Shown here in pieces: positions 1-8,768 of a DNA stretch of 19,926 nt. Source of the DNA: an uncultured Desulfobacca sp. (GTDB taxonomy: Bacteria; Desulfobacterota; Desulfobaccia; Desulfobaccales; Desulfobaccaceae). Each line of letters begins with the position of its first letter. Position 1 is the first letter of the stretch. Where the stretch lies: positions 1 through 19,926 of the forward strand of contig CALGOE010000222.1 in NCBI GenBank assembly GCA_937958145.1. Direction: 5' to 3'. A program made the translations under genes and the position numbers. The notes below the pieces were generated by a model that was given only the letters and a program-made list of their open reading frames with translations, was not told the origin of the DNA and made no database searches.

Positions 1-1
1 C

Positions 2-874
2 GGTTCTCCTGCCAATCGGCAGAATTTTCTTACCCGGACCCAACCGGAGTTTGTCGGCGATGACCCGGCCTCGCCTTGGTATACCGCCGATCTGGCTAAA
101 GCGTTGGGAATAAAGTTTTACTGGTGGATGGAGCTGCTTCCCTGGCCGCTGTCAACCATCCAACCTTGGCGCCGCCCGTCTCATTGGCTCCGCATCGGCA
201 ACAACAGCATAAAAAACCTGGTGAAAATTGTTTTGGGGCGTCGGCACCAACTCCGGCAGGGGGACCAGATTACCTCCCTGGCCGTCCCCTTGACGCTGCG
301 GGACGGTTGGCCGGTGTGGGCCTTCAACCGCTTTCACCGCCACCCCCAGGGAATCTGGCACCGCCCCACCCGTTGCACCCTCAGATATGCGTTAACCCCG
401 TCGGTGTTACGGCAACTGGTCCAGGAAGGCGGCTTCCTGATCCTTTATACCCATTTGGGCATGCCTCGCCATGATGCCGGCCCACTTTTTCCGGTTCCCG
501 ACCGTCAAGCTCTGGAAATTTTGGCCGATAGGTACCACAGGGGCAGCATTTGGGTTGAGACCACCGCCAGGCTCCTGACCTATTGGCAGATGCAGCAGAC
601 TCTCCGATGGCAGGCAACCTGGCGGGACGACACCGCGATCATCAATATTACTGCCGTCCACGATCCCGTTGGCGCCAGTCACCGGCCCCTTGCCGCCGAG
701 CTGGCGGGATTGAGTTTCTATACCAAGGCGGCCGCGGCAACCAAAATCTTTTTGTCTGGACGGGAGATGCCCACCAGAATCATGCCGCCGGATCACACCG
801 GCCGCGGCGGCCTCATGATACCGCTGGCACCGCCGCCGGACACCACCTGTCTGGGGGAAAGATGGCCCGTGTAG
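2..874 (+). CDS. Polysaccharide deacetylase-like protein, 5'-truncated by the window edge
   Basis: The reading frame is open from base 2 and ends in TAG at 872-874. About 290 C-terminal residues are therefore visible and the true start lies outside the window. The segment FLILYTHLG, followed about 30 residues later by a run like LADRYHRGSIWVETTARLL, resembles the C-terminal half of polysaccharide-deacetylase-family (NodB-like fold) proteins in exopolysaccharide clusters. There the YTHLG strand lies late in the barrel. The NodB metal-binding motifs would be upstream and cannot be checked. The 3' end overlaps the next glycosyltransferase start by 13 bases. By context it would modify or sense an envelope glycan, but catalytic competence cannot be judged from this fragment. 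A TTG codon at 104 is not the start, because coding continues upstream of it. Family assignment is moderate; the coding call is firm. Confidence 0.6.
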   Translation, partial: GSPANRQNFLTRTQPEFVGDDPASPWYTADLAKALGIKFYWWMELLPWPLSTIQPWRRPSHWLRIGNNSIKNLVKIVLGRRHQLRQGDQITSLAVPLTLRDGWPVWAFNRFHRHPQGIWHRPTRCTLRYALTPSVLRQLVQEGGFLILYTHLGMPRHDAGPLFPVPDRQALEILADRYHRGSIWVETTARLLTYWQMQQTLRWQATWRDDTAIINITAVHDPVGASHRPLAAELAGLSFYTKAAAATKIFLSGREMPTRIMPPDHTGRGGLMIPLAPPPDTTCLGERWPV

Positions 875-2154
875 CCTATTTTTTTTCCACTTTGCCGACG
901 TTAAGTGAAACCTTGGCCATCAGCCAGGTCCGCGCTACCCGCTCTCTGGGTTTGGACTGTCTGTGGCTGGCCAATCGACGGCCCCGGCCCGGGGAGTTTC
1001 ATCCCGACGATCAGGATCTGGCCGAAACCACTTTTTATCTTACCCCCGTCAAACCTTTGCTTTATGCCCGAGCTCTGGGGTGGGCCAGCCGACGCTTCCC
1101 CCGGGGGTTCCGGCAAGCCTGGCGGCTGGCGTTTACCCTGCGCGAGGAGGCGGAAGCTCAAATACTTCGCCACCTGGCCCATTTGGCCGGCGCCGCCGTC
1201 CTGGCCCGGTATTGCCAGCAACAGCAGGTGGCCCATATTCACGTCCACTATGCCTTCGGCGCCGCCGAGGTCGCGTTATTTTTACACGCCCTCACAGGAA
1301 TCCCTTACAGTTTGAGCATCCACGGCTCGGATGTGTTATTGGCCAACCCGTTCCTCGAAGCCAAGCTCGCCGGTGCCCGTTTTGTTATCTCCAATTGCCA
1401 TTACCACCTGCAACATTTACTCCGGCGCTTTCCCTCCCTGGCCAACCAGCGGTTCTTCGTGGTCCCGGGCGGGGTCGATCTGCAGCGGGGACTTTGGGCC
1501 AGCTCCACCCCCCCGGCACCCGCCGGCCCCTTGCGCCTGCTGCTGGTGGGCCGCCTGACTCCGGTCAAGGCCATCGATCTGCTCCTGGAGGCCTGCGCCC
1601 GATTGCACAACCTGCAACTGCCGTTCCTCTGCCGTATTGTCGGCGAGGGCCCGGAAAAACATCGTCTACAACAATTAATTCAAAGACTTGGTTTGGGAGA
1701 GAGAGTACAGCTCCTGGGAGCCCTCTTCCAAGATGAAGTGGCCCGTCTCTATGATTGGTCTCAAGTGCTGGTCCTCTCTTCCCGAAGTGAAGGAACACCC
1801 ATGACCATCATCGAGGCCATGGCCAAAGCCCGGCCGGTGGTAGCACCGCGCTTCACAGCTATTCCGGAGATGGTAGAGGATGGCCAGACCGGCCTCCTCT
1901 TTGAACCCGGCTCGGTAACGGACTTGGCGGCCAAATTGGCACGCCTGGCGTCAGATCCGGAGCTTCGGGTAAAGCTGGGAACTGCAGCCCGGCAACAAGC
2001 TGCCGCCAAATTTGATCTGTGGGCCAATGCTCGGGCATTTCTGACGATCCTGGCCCGAGAGGTGCCCGCCCTCTCCAGATTGCAATGCTCGGAGGAGCCC
2101 CATGCTTGCGGCCACAAAGTATCGCCTTTTAGTCATTACGCCCTGTCGCGATGA
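862..2154 (+). CDS. Glycosyltransferase family 4 (GT-B fold)
   Basis: This 430-residue retaining glycosyltransferase would transfer a sugar from a nucleotide-sugar donor to a lipid-linked glycan at the inner membrane face. The N-terminal acceptor half includes IHVHYAFG (about 126-133) and SIHGSD (152-157). The C-terminal GT4 domain shows VPGGVDL (201-207), LLLVGRLTPVKAIDLLLEA (226-244), a VGEGPE strand (260-265) and the EX7E motif EGTPMTIIE (E310, E318) that binds the donor. Length is normal for GT4. The ATG at 862 was chosen because GGGGGAAAG lies just upstream and the protein then begins MARVAYFFSTLPTLSET, a usual GT4 opening. The frame stays open for 93 more codons upstream, but that stretch overlaps the preceding gene. 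The last 18 residues overlap the next gene by 53 bases. Donor and acceptor sugars cannot be deduced. Confidence 0.9.
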   Translation: MARVAYFFSTLPTLSETLAISQVRATRSLGLDCLWLANRRPRPGEFHPDDQDLAETTFYLTPVKPLLYARALGWASRRFPRGFRQAWRLAFTLREEAEAQILRHLAHLAGAAVLARYCQQQQVAHIHVHYAFGAAEVALFLHALTGIPYSLSIHGSDVLLANPFLEAKLAGARFVISNCHYHLQHLLRRFPSLANQRFFVVPGGVDLQRGLWASSTPPAPAGPLRLLLVGRLTPVKAIDLLLEACARLHNLQLPFLCRIVGEGPEKHRLQQLIQRLGLGERVQLLGALFQDEVARLYDWSQVLVLSSRSEGTPMTIIEAMAKARPVVAPRFTAIPEMVEDGQTGLLFEPGSVTDLAAKLARLASDPELRVKLGTAARQQAAAKFDLWANARAFLTILAREVPALSRLQCSEEPHACGHKVSPFSHYALSR

Positions 2155-3004
2155 GGCCAAATTTCTCCCCGACCTCATTCAAGCGGTCTGTCAACAGACC
2201 CAGCGGCCCCACACCTGGATCCTGGTGGATGACGGCAGTCAGGATCAAACCTTTGCCATCATGACCCAGGCTGCAGCCCAGTATCCCTGGATTCGCGCCG
2301 TCCGGCGTGAGAACCGCGGCCCCCGGCAATTGGGACCAGGAGTCGTCCAAGCCTTTCTCTACGGCTTAGAGGCCGCGGGCAAGATGGACTACGACGTCAT
2401 CGCCAAGCTGGATGGTGATGTGACGTTCGGCCCAGACTGTTTCGCCGCCATCCTCCGGCATTTTGATGACCCGCAAGTTGGCATCGCCAGCGGTACCCAC
2501 TGGCTCAGGATCAACGGCCGCTTGGTGTCGGAGCGCTATGCCCCCTTCCATGTTCCCGGTTTGGCCAAGTTCTATCGGCGCCAATGTTTTGCCGACATCG
2601 GCGGCCTGAAGCCCATCTACGGCTGGGATATCCTGGATGAAACCGACGCCCGGCGCCATGGTTGGCTGACCCGGAGCGACCCCAATATTGTCCTGATCAC
2701 GCCCCGACAGCAGGGTGCCACCCTGGGAGTGGTGCGGGGCCGCCTGATCTGGGCCCGAGGGGCTTACGTCGTTGGCAGTCATCCCCTTTTTGCTCTGGCA
2801 CGGGGCATCTTCCGCATGTTTGAACGGCCCTGGCTCATCGGCGGCCTGGCCTTCCTTTACGGCTTTTTTGCCTGTTACTTCGACCCTCGTCTGCAACAGA
2901 TTGCGGATCAAGACCTGATTCATTATCTGCGCCGGGAGCAGCTCTATCGCCTCCGCCACGGCAACCGGTTGCCCCCCCCGAGGTTTCACCATGCCCAGGG
3001 ATGA
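2102..3004 (+). CDS. Glycosyltransferase family 2 (GT-A fold)
   Basis: This 300-residue inverting glycosyltransferase begins with the GT-A Rossmann-like half: LLVITPCRDEAKFL at 9-22, the VDDGS nucleotide-binding motif at 42-46, and the DxD-type metal motif LDGD at 103-106. GWDILDETDARRHGW (174-188) fits the acceptor/catalytic-base region. A hydrophobic segment near 245-263 may be a membrane anchor or a peripheral membrane helix. The ATG is preceded by a strong GGAGGAG at 2091-2097, which supports this start even though it lies 53 bases inside the upstream gene. The 3' end overlaps the WecG-like gene by 14 bases. It probably adds one sugar during repeat-unit assembly in the same pathway as its neighbours; substrate unknown. 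Confidence 0.88.
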   Translation: MLAATKYRLLVITPCRDEAKFLPDLIQAVCQQTQRPHTWILVDDGSQDQTFAIMTQAAAQYPWIRAVRRENRGPRQLGPGVVQAFLYGLEAAGKMDYDVIAKLDGDVTFGPDCFAAILRHFDDPQVGIASGTHWLRINGRLVSERYAPFHVPGLAKFYRRQCFADIGGLKPIYGWDILDETDARRHGWLTRSDPNIVLITPRQQGATLGVVRGRLIWARGAYVVGSHPLFALARGIFRMFERPWLIGGLAFLYGFFACYFDPRLQQIADQDLIHYLRREQLYRLRHGNRLPPPRFHHAQG

Positions 3005-3791
3005 CAGCCTCACCATTCTGGGAGTGCCCGTGGGCCGGTATTCCCTGCCCCAACTAATGGCGCGCATCGAGGCCGCCTTGCAGGCGCCAGGGTGTCGGTT
3101 TACCTATGGCGTCAACGCCCACAGCCTCAACCTGGCCAGCACCGACCGCACCTTTCGCCAACATCTGCTGGCAGCCGACCTCATTTACGCCGACGGCGCC
3201 TCCCTCCTCTTGGCCGCCCGCCTGCTCGGCGACCGTTTGCCCCGGAAAATCACGACAACAGACCTGTGGCCCTGCCTCTGTGACCTGGCGCGCCGGGAAA
3301 ACCTCCGCTTTTTTCTGTTGGGCGGGGAAGCCGGCTTGGCCGCCCGGGCCCGGGAACGGGCCCAAAGAACCTACCCCGGTCTGAATATCGTCGGCGTTCA
3401 CGACGGCTTTACCGATATTTTTGCAGCCCCCACCATAGATGCCATCAACGCCAGCCAACCTGACATTGTCTGGGCCGGCTTGGGTGAGCCCCTGCAAGCC
3501 CGCTGGGCCTGGACCGTGCGCCGCCGGTTACGGGCCAAATTGATCATCACCTGCGGCGGCATGTTCAAGATCATTGCCGGCGATTTGCGACGCGTCTCCC
3601 CCGCCTGGCAGCAACGGGGCTTTGAATGGCTCTTCCGCCTCTGTCAGGAACCCCAGACCTGGCGCCGCTATCTGTTAGGTCTGCCCCTCTTTGGCCTGCG
3701 TCTCCTGCGCCAGACCCTGCAACAGGCCTTGACCCGGCCCCACCCCGAGGCGGAAACGACTCAGGGCGAGCCCGCCGGCCCGCCCCGTTAA
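2991..3791 (+). CDS. WecG/TagA/CpsF family glycosyltransferase (GT26)
   Basis: This 266-residue protein matches the WecG/TagA/CpsF family, which transfers a (ManNAc-type) sugar onto undecaprenyl-diphosphate-linked acceptors at the membrane. Family features in order are TYGVNAHSLNLA (38-49, with T38 and N42), the YADGAS loop carrying the expected catalytic Asp (D68), LLGDRLPRKITTTDLW (78-93), FFLLGGEAGLAARA (107-120), the YPGLNIVGVHDG strand (128-139) and a C-terminal GFEWLFRLCQEPQTWRRYL (210-228) acceptor-docking segment. The usual PKQE after GLG is PLQA here, and the usual GVGG is GCGG, so the donor pocket is slightly divergent. It is the last gene of the + strand glycan cluster and converges on the antiporter gene, with 55 bases between them and no convincing terminator. 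Confidence 0.92.
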   Translation: MPRDDSLTILGVPVGRYSLPQLMARIEAALQAPGCRFTYGVNAHSLNLASTDRTFRQHLLAADLIYADGASLLLAARLLGDRLPRKITTTDLWPCLCDLARRENLRFFLLGGEAGLAARARERAQRTYPGLNIVGVHDGFTDIFAAPTIDAINASQPDIVWAGLGEPLQARWAWTVRRRLRAKLIITCGGMFKIIAGDLRRVSPAWQQRGFEWLFRLCQEPQTWRRYLLGLPLFGLRLLRQTLQQALTRPHPEAETTQGEPAGPPR

Positions 3792-3846
3792 CTTTCTCTC
3801 ACCCTGCCCTGAACCCCCCGGAGGGCTCAGCCCCCAACACCGGCCT

Positions 3847-5730
3847 CTATTTCAAGATTTCCTCCCGTCGGGCCAATTTTTTCAGCTCTTCCTCCCTGAG
3901 GATGGCATCCTCGCCCCGCAACAGGCTCTCCACCACCGGCAGCAACTGATTGGCCGTGGCGACATTGGGCCGCAGGACAAAATCAGCCCCGGCCTTATAC
4001 AGTTCCAGGGCCCGGGCATTGCTCTGGGCGATGACAATCACCTTGGCATGCGGTGCCAGCGCCCTGACCTCGCTGATGAGACGCTGGTTGTCGGTACCCA
4101 CCAGGATCTCGTCGGTAATAGTGGAAATGGCGATCTTGGCATGTTCCAGACCGGCATGATGCAGGGTCTGCATGTTGCTGATATCGCCGTAGACGACCTT
4201 CACCTGCCGCTGGCTCAGGGCATGATAGACCTGGGGGTTGAAATCCACCACCACCAGTTTGTCTTTCAACTCCGGCCGCCGCTCTTCGATTTCATGGAGA
4301 AAAGCGCTGGCCACCCGGAAAAAGCCCAACAGGGCGATATCCTTGGGTTCCCCCTCCTCCTCCGCCGTCACCTGGGCCCCGATGGGCTTGAAACCCAGGC
4401 GCTCGGCCAGCCGGCTGAGGACTTGTTGCAATTCCTGATTATACTTGATCATATACGTGGACGTGACCGAGGTGACCACAAAGACCAGGATGATCAGGGT
4501 CATGATATCAGGCCCGATGTGGTTGAAATCCGGTTTGCGGCCCAGCACCGCAATCACCAGGGCAAATTCACTTAATTGCGACAGATTGATGGAGGTCAGA
4601 AGGCTGACCCGGTTGCCGTTCTTCAGCCCATACAGCACCGGAAAAATGGACACAAAGCGGGTCGCCACCAAAAATACGGCCAGCAGCAGGGCCAATCCCA
4701 GGAGCCCGGGGTTGACCAGCGGGTTCGGAATCTTCATGCCCAGGGCCACAAAAAAGAGGGTGATGAAAAAATCCCGAATATTAATAATTTTGCCGATTAT
4801 GTCCAGGTTATAGGGGAAGGTGGAGACGGCCACCCCGGCAATCAGGGCCCCCATTTCCAGGGACAGCCCCAAATAAGCTGCCGAACCGGCCACCAGAAAA
4901 CACCACCCTAACGAGGCCACCAGGACCAACTCCGGCAACTTGGCGATTTTTCGAAACACCGCGCCCAGGACATATTTGCTGGCCAACAGGCTCAAAACCA
5001 CCAGCATGGCCCCCTTCAGGAAGGACCAGAGAATGACCTGAATCTTGGGATCGGCCAGATTCGGTTGCACCCCCAACAGGACAATGGCCCACAGGTCCTG
5101 GAAGATGAGCACCCCCAAGGTCAGGCGCCCGGCCAGGGTGTCGATCTCAAATTTCTCATAGAGCAGCTTGACGACAATAGTGGTGCTGCTCAAGGCCAGA
5201 CAGGCGGCCAGATACAACAGATCGTAGCGGCCGCCGATGATCTTAACCCCCAGAATGCTATATTCGCAGGGACAATAGGCCTGAATGGTAAAACCCAGGA
5301 GATAGAAAAACCCCAATCCCAGGGCCGTACACAGGATAAACTGGCTGACGCCGGTAACGATCAGGGACGTCCCCGCCTCTTTGATCTTTTTCAGGCTCAG
5401 CTCCAGCCCGATCATAAAGAGGAGGAGGATTAGACCGATTTCGGCGATGGTCTGGATTTCCTCTTTGTCCTGAATCCAGGCAAAGCCCATCTCCGGGCCG
5501 ATGATCACCCCGGCGGCCAGATAGGCCAGGATCAGCGGCTGCCGCATCAGGGTGGCCATATAGGCCAGGATAGTAGCCGCCAGAATGCTGATGCCGATGC
5601 CCGAAAGGAGGCTGTGCCCGCCACCCTCAGCAGCCCACAGGGATTCGGCAGACCCCAAGACCAGGCCCGCGGCCAACAGCGCCGTGGCCACTACGCAATG
5701 GCTTCGAGATTTTTGGATCATGCCGATCAT
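3847..5730 (-). CDS. KefB-like CPA2 monovalent cation/proton antiporter with a degenerate RCK domain
   Basis: This inner-membrane CPA2 antiporter probably exchanges K+ (or Na+) for protons. With the ATG at 5730 it has 627 residues. A signal-peptide-like or first hydrophobic segment is at 12-33, followed by about twelve further membrane segments. Family motifs are LAYLAAGVIIGP (68-79), LLFMIGLELSLKKI (103-116) and the ion-site GVLIFQDLWAI (206-216, Q211-D212). The cytoplasmic tail (about 463-590) has a TrkA-N-like fold ending in a hydrophobic helix, but the dinucleotide loop reads LLGFFRVASAF instead of GxGxxG. Ligand control may therefore differ or be lost. GTG at 5757 is an alternative start; neither has a strong Shine-Dalgarno, so the start is uncertain by nine codons. 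It lies downstream of trkH across a strong terminator, suggesting separate or conditional transcription. Confidence 0.88.
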   Translation of the reverse strand: MIGMIQKSRSHCVVATALLAAGLVLGSAESLWAAEGGGHSLLSGIGISILAATILAYMATLMRQPLILAYLAAGVIIGPEMGFAWIQDKEEIQTIAEIGLILLLFMIGLELSLKKIKEAGTSLIVTGVSQFILCTALGLGFFYLLGFTIQAYCPCEYSILGVKIIGGRYDLLYLAACLALSSTTIVVKLLYEKFEIDTLAGRLTLGVLIFQDLWAIVLLGVQPNLADPKIQVILWSFLKGAMLVVLSLLASKYVLGAVFRKIAKLPELVLVASLGWCFLVAGSAAYLGLSLEMGALIAGVAVSTFPYNLDIIGKIINIRDFFITLFFVALGMKIPNPLVNPGLLGLALLLAVFLVATRFVSIFPVLYGLKNGNRVSLLTSINLSQLSEFALVIAVLGRKPDFNHIGPDIMTLIILVFVVTSVTSTYMIKYNQELQQVLSRLAERLGFKPIGAQVTAEEEGEPKDIALLGFFRVASAFLHEIEERRPELKDKLVVVDFNPQVYHALSQRQVKVVYGDISNMQTLHHAGLEHAKIAISTITDEILVGTDNQRLISEVRALAPHAKVIVIAQSNARALELYKAGADFVLRPNVATANQLLPVVESLLRGEDAILREEELKKLARREEILK

Positions 5731-5767
5731 ATTAAACCAATTTTTTCTTAACTGCACTCAAGATCAG

Positions 5768-5800
5768 TAAAAAACCGGCAGAAAAAATTTTTCGCCGGTC
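5768..5800 (-). terminator. Intrinsic terminator after trkH, directly upstream of the antiporter gene
   Basis: On the minus strand, arm ACCGGC (5799-5794) pairs with GCCGGT (5779-5774). The stem continues through GAAAA/TTTTC with a single-base bulge. The 3' arm is followed by six T residues (5774-5769). This is a textbook rho-independent terminator for the kup-trkA-trkH direction. It sits only about 12-39 bases before the possible starts of the antiporter gene, so it could also act as an attenuator. Confidence 0.75.
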
Positions 5801-5903
5801 GGCAGGGCCCAAGGAGCACTTGCGGTTATTGTTTGTCCCATGCCGAGAGCCGTTGACATACCGTCATCATGGTCGGCCCGGATACCACCCACCACCCTGC
5901 TGC

Positions 5904-7355
5904 CTATTTCCGATAAAATTCCGGCACAAAAAGAATAATCACCGTGAAAATCTCCAGGCGGCCCAGGAGCATGCACAGGCTCAAAACCCCTTTGGCCACC
6001 ACCGGCAGATGGGCATAATTTTCCGCCGGCCCCACAGAGCCCAGGCCGGGGCCGATATTGCCGATGCAGGACAGGACCGCCGTAAAAGAAGTCATGACAT
6101 CCACCCCAGTGGCGGCGACGAGGAAGACGCCCAGGAAAAGGAGCACCAGCCACAGGACAAAAAAACCGCCGATACCGCCGATCACCTCGGAGGACACCAC
6201 CTGGGCCCCCAACTTCACCCGCGTCACCGCCCGGGGGTGGATGAGGCGGAACAGTTCCTGATAGGCATGACGCAACAGGAGCATGATCCGCATACACTTC
6301 ATGCCGCCGCCGGTGGAGCCGGCGCAGCCGCCGATAAACATGCACAGCAGCAAAAGGCACTGGGGCAAAGCCGGCCACAGTTCAAAATCCGTCGTGGCGT
6401 AGCCGGTCGTGGTCAAAATCGAGGCCACCTGAAAGCTGGCATATCGCAGGGCCTGTCCCCAGGAAGACGCATTCACACCGTGAATATAAATGGTCGTAAC
6501 CCCGGTCAGGACCACAAAGAGGCCAAGAAAAAAACGGCACTCCGGGTCCCGCCACAGTGACCCCGGTTGCCCCTTCAGGGCGAAGTAGTGCAGCGAAAAA
6601 TTAATACCGGCAATGAGCATGAAAATGGTCACAACGATATCGATGTAAACACTCTGATAATGGCCTATGGACGCGTTTTTCGTGGAAAACCCACCGGTGG
6701 CCATGGTGCCGAAGGTATGACAGAGGGCATCGAAGAAGTCCATACCGCCCAGCATCAGGAGAACCGTCTCCACCACCGAAAAGAGGATATAAACCTGCCA
6801 AAGGATCATGGCCGTGTCGCGAATCCGGGGCCGCAACTTATCCGGCACCGGTCCCGGCACCTCGGCCTTGTACAACTGCATACCCCCGACCCCAAGAAAG
6901 GGCAGAATGGCTAACGATAAAACAATGATCCCCATGCCCCCCAGCCAATGGGTGAGGCTGCGCCAGAACAGCAGCCCCTTGGGAACAACCTCGATGTTTG
7001 TTAAGACCGAGGCCCCGGTGGTCGTGAAGCCGGAAAACGACTCAAAAAGGCAGTCCATGGGGTGGGCAAAGACCCCCCCCAGATAAAAAGGCAGGGCTCC
7101 GCAAAAACCGGCCGCCAGCCAGCCGAACGTCGTGATTGCCATGCCTTCCCGATGGCTGATGGGCACCTGCAGATCGGTCCGACGGAAAAAAACCACCAGC
7201 AGCAGCCCTGACAGCACCGTGGCCCCACAGGCGGCGGCCAATGGCATGATCCCATCATCCTGGTAATACAGGGAAAAGCCCAGGGGCCAGAGCATGGTCA
7301 AACCGATGGCTACCAGCAACGCGCCGACCATGTAGAGCAGAAAGCCCCAGCGCAT
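5904..7355 (-). CDS. trkH: Trk-type K+ uptake system membrane subunit TrkH
   Basis: TrkH forms the K+-conducting pore of the Trk uptake system in the inner membrane. The 483 residues carry all four pore-loop filter motifs: GFTTTGAS (109-116), GTMATGGFST (216-225), LTTTGYAT (314-321) and IGNIGPGLG (431-439). The family signature HWLGGMGI (136-143) and GGCAGSTGGGMK (342-353) are also present. Each filter keeps its central glycine, so the channel looks functional. Its ATG (7355-7353) directly abuts the TAA of trkA (7358-7356), with a GGGAGAGA ribosome-binding site inside trkA, so the two subunits are translationally coupled. The gene ends in TAG at 5906-5904 and is followed by an intrinsic terminator. 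Length is normal for TrkH/KtrB-type proteins. Confidence 0.97.
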   Translation of the reverse strand: MRWGFLLYMVGALLVAIGLTMLWPLGFSLYYQDDGIMPLAAACGATVLSGLLLVVFFRRTDLQVPISHREGMAITTFGWLAAGFCGALPFYLGGVFAHPMDCLFESFSGFTTTGASVLTNIEVVPKGLLFWRSLTHWLGGMGIIVLSLAILPFLGVGGMQLYKAEVPGPVPDKLRPRIRDTAMILWQVYILFSVVETVLLMLGGMDFFDALCHTFGTMATGGFSTKNASIGHYQSVYIDIVVTIFMLIAGINFSLHYFALKGQPGSLWRDPECRFFLGLFVVLTGVTTIYIHGVNASSWGQALRYASFQVASILTTTGYATTDFELWPALPQCLLLLCMFIGGCAGSTGGGMKCMRIMLLLRHAYQELFRLIHPRAVTRVKLGAQVVSSEVIGGIGGFFVLWLVLLFLGVFLVAATGVDVMTSFTAVLSCIGNIGPGLGSVGPAENYAHLPVVAKGVLSLCMLLGRLEIFTVIILFVPEFYRK

Positions 7356-8768
7356 TTAGGGGATCTCTCCCTCGGCTTCGGCCGGCCATAATTTCCCTAA
7401 ACCCGGCCGCTCCGCCATCTTGACCATCAAGGAGCGTTCAATGAGGGGGATATTCTTGCGGGTGGCCATAATAATCAGGCGATCCTGGGGCTGGATAACG
7501 GAATCGCCCTTGGGAATAATGACCTCCTGGTCCCGTAGGATGCTCAATATAATCACCCCAGGAGGAAACTTCTGTTTTTTCAAGGGAGTGCCGACAATGG
7601 CCGAATACTCTTCCGCAATGGCCTCGATGGCCTCGGCCTGTTCGCCGGCGATGGAGACGGTGGCAATAATCTTGCCCCGCCTGATGTAGTGCAAAATCGA
7701 ATTCACCGCCGACATCCGGGTGCTGACAATATGATCAATGCCAATGGCCTCCACCAGCGACATATAGGCGAATTTGTTGATCCGCGCCACCGTTTTCTTG
7801 GCCCCCAGACGTTTGGCCAACAGGCAGGAGAGGATATTGAGCTCCTCATCGCCGGTCACGGCAATGACCATATCCATGCTGCTGATATTTTCCATGCTCA
7901 GCAATTCCGGGTCAGTCCCATCCCCCTGCAGGATAACGCTGCGCCGTAATTGCGCCGACAGTATTTTGCCCCGGTTGATATCCTTCTCAATGATCTTGGT
8001 GTTATAAGGCATGCCATCCAGGGCCTGAGCCAGTTTCAGGCCAATTTTGCCCCCACCGACGATCAGGATGTTCCGCACAATATGGCTTCTGCTGCCCAGG
8101 ACCGCAGCGATTTTGGACAACTCCTCTTTGGCGCAGACAAAATAAATGGTATCCCCGGCCTGCAGACGATCCTCACCCGTAGGAATGATCAACTGGTCCT
8201 GACGAGTGAGGGCGCCGATGACAATATGAAGGTCTTTGAGCAGTTCGGGTAATTGCCGCAAACGCAGACCATCAAGCAGGCTGCCCGGCGGCAGTTGCTT
8301 TTTAATCAGGCTGATCCGCCCGTTGGCAAAGGCACTGACCTCTTCGATCTGCGGCATGGTCATCAGGCGCAGGATGGCGTTGACCACCTCCACATCGGGA
8401 TTGGTAATCAGATTGATATTGAGAATATCTCTGGCCAGGGCTTCCCGGTAGGCATGATAATCGTCATTGCGGAGACGGACGATTTTTTGGATCTGCGGCA
8501 TCAGGAGGTTGGCAAAAATGCAGGCGATAATATTGGTTTCATCACTGTCGGTCACCGCCAAGAAGATCTGCGCCTCCCGAATGCCCGCCCTCTCCAGAAT
8601 CGACGGATTTGACCCCGACCCCTGGATCGTCTGGACGTCCAAAGCCTCATTCACCCGGGCCAGCGCCGCTTCATCCTTGTCAATGACGACCACTTCTTTC
8701 TTTTCCAAAGCCAATTTATGGGCGATGTGAAAACCCACTTCCCCGGCGCCAACAATGATGATCTTCAG
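7356..8768 (-). CDS. trkA: Trk system peripheral regulator TrkA, probable CTG start
   Basis: TrkA is the cytoplasmic NAD(H)/nucleotide-sensing ring that gates TrkH. The protein has two tandem RCK units. The first Rossmann motif is VGAGEVG (6-12) with D30 ending beta-2; the second is VGGGKIG (237-243) with E261. Each is followed by an RCK_C domain (about 138-220 and 365-440). The total is 470 residues, close to the usual 450-480. The start was chosen at CTG (8768-8766): it gives the canonical opening KIIIVGAGEVGFHIAHKL, and an in-frame TAG lies five codons upstream (8783-8781). No ATG, GTG or TTG lies between that TAG and the first glycine motif. The next usable start, GTG at 8738, would delete the first beta strand and the nucleotide loop. 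A G-rich stretch 5-15 bases upstream may serve as ribosome-binding site. Confidence 0.95.
   Translation of the reverse strand: MKIIIVGAGEVGFHIAHKLALEKKEVVVIDKDEAALARVNEALDVQTIQGSGSNPSILERAGIREAQIFLAVTDSDETNIIACIFANLLMPQIQKIVRLRNDDYHAYREALARDILNINLITNPDVEVVNAILRLMTMPQIEEVSAFANGRISLIKKQLPPGSLLDGLRLRQLPELLKDLHIVIGALTRQDQLIIPTGEDRLQAGDTIYFVCAKEELSKIAAVLGSRSHIVRNILIVGGGKIGLKLAQALDGMPYNTKIIEKDINRGKILSAQLRRSVILQGDGTDPELLSMENISSMDMVIAVTGDEELNILSCLLAKRLGAKKTVARINKFAYMSLVEAIGIDHIVSTRMSAVNSILHYIRRGKIIATVSIAGEQAEAIEAIAEEYSAIVGTPLKKQKFPPGVIILSILRDQEVIIPKGDSVIQPQDRLIIMATRKNIPLIERSLMVKMAERPGLGKLWPAEAEGEIP

Noticed and set aside
583..861. 93-codon N-terminal extension of the GT4 gene
   Set aside because: It overlaps the deacetylase-like gene in another frame. 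The ATG at 862 has a good ribosome-binding site and gives a normal GT4 N-terminus.
3792..3846. Bidirectional terminator between the convergent GT26 and antiporter genes
   Set aside because: Only a 4-bp stem (GGGC-TCA-GCCC) is visible and there is no T-tract.
4048..4575. 175-codon plus-strand frame, and several similar ones across 3950-8730
   Set aside because: They are antisense to the antiporter, trkH and trkA, whose family motifs fix the coding strand.
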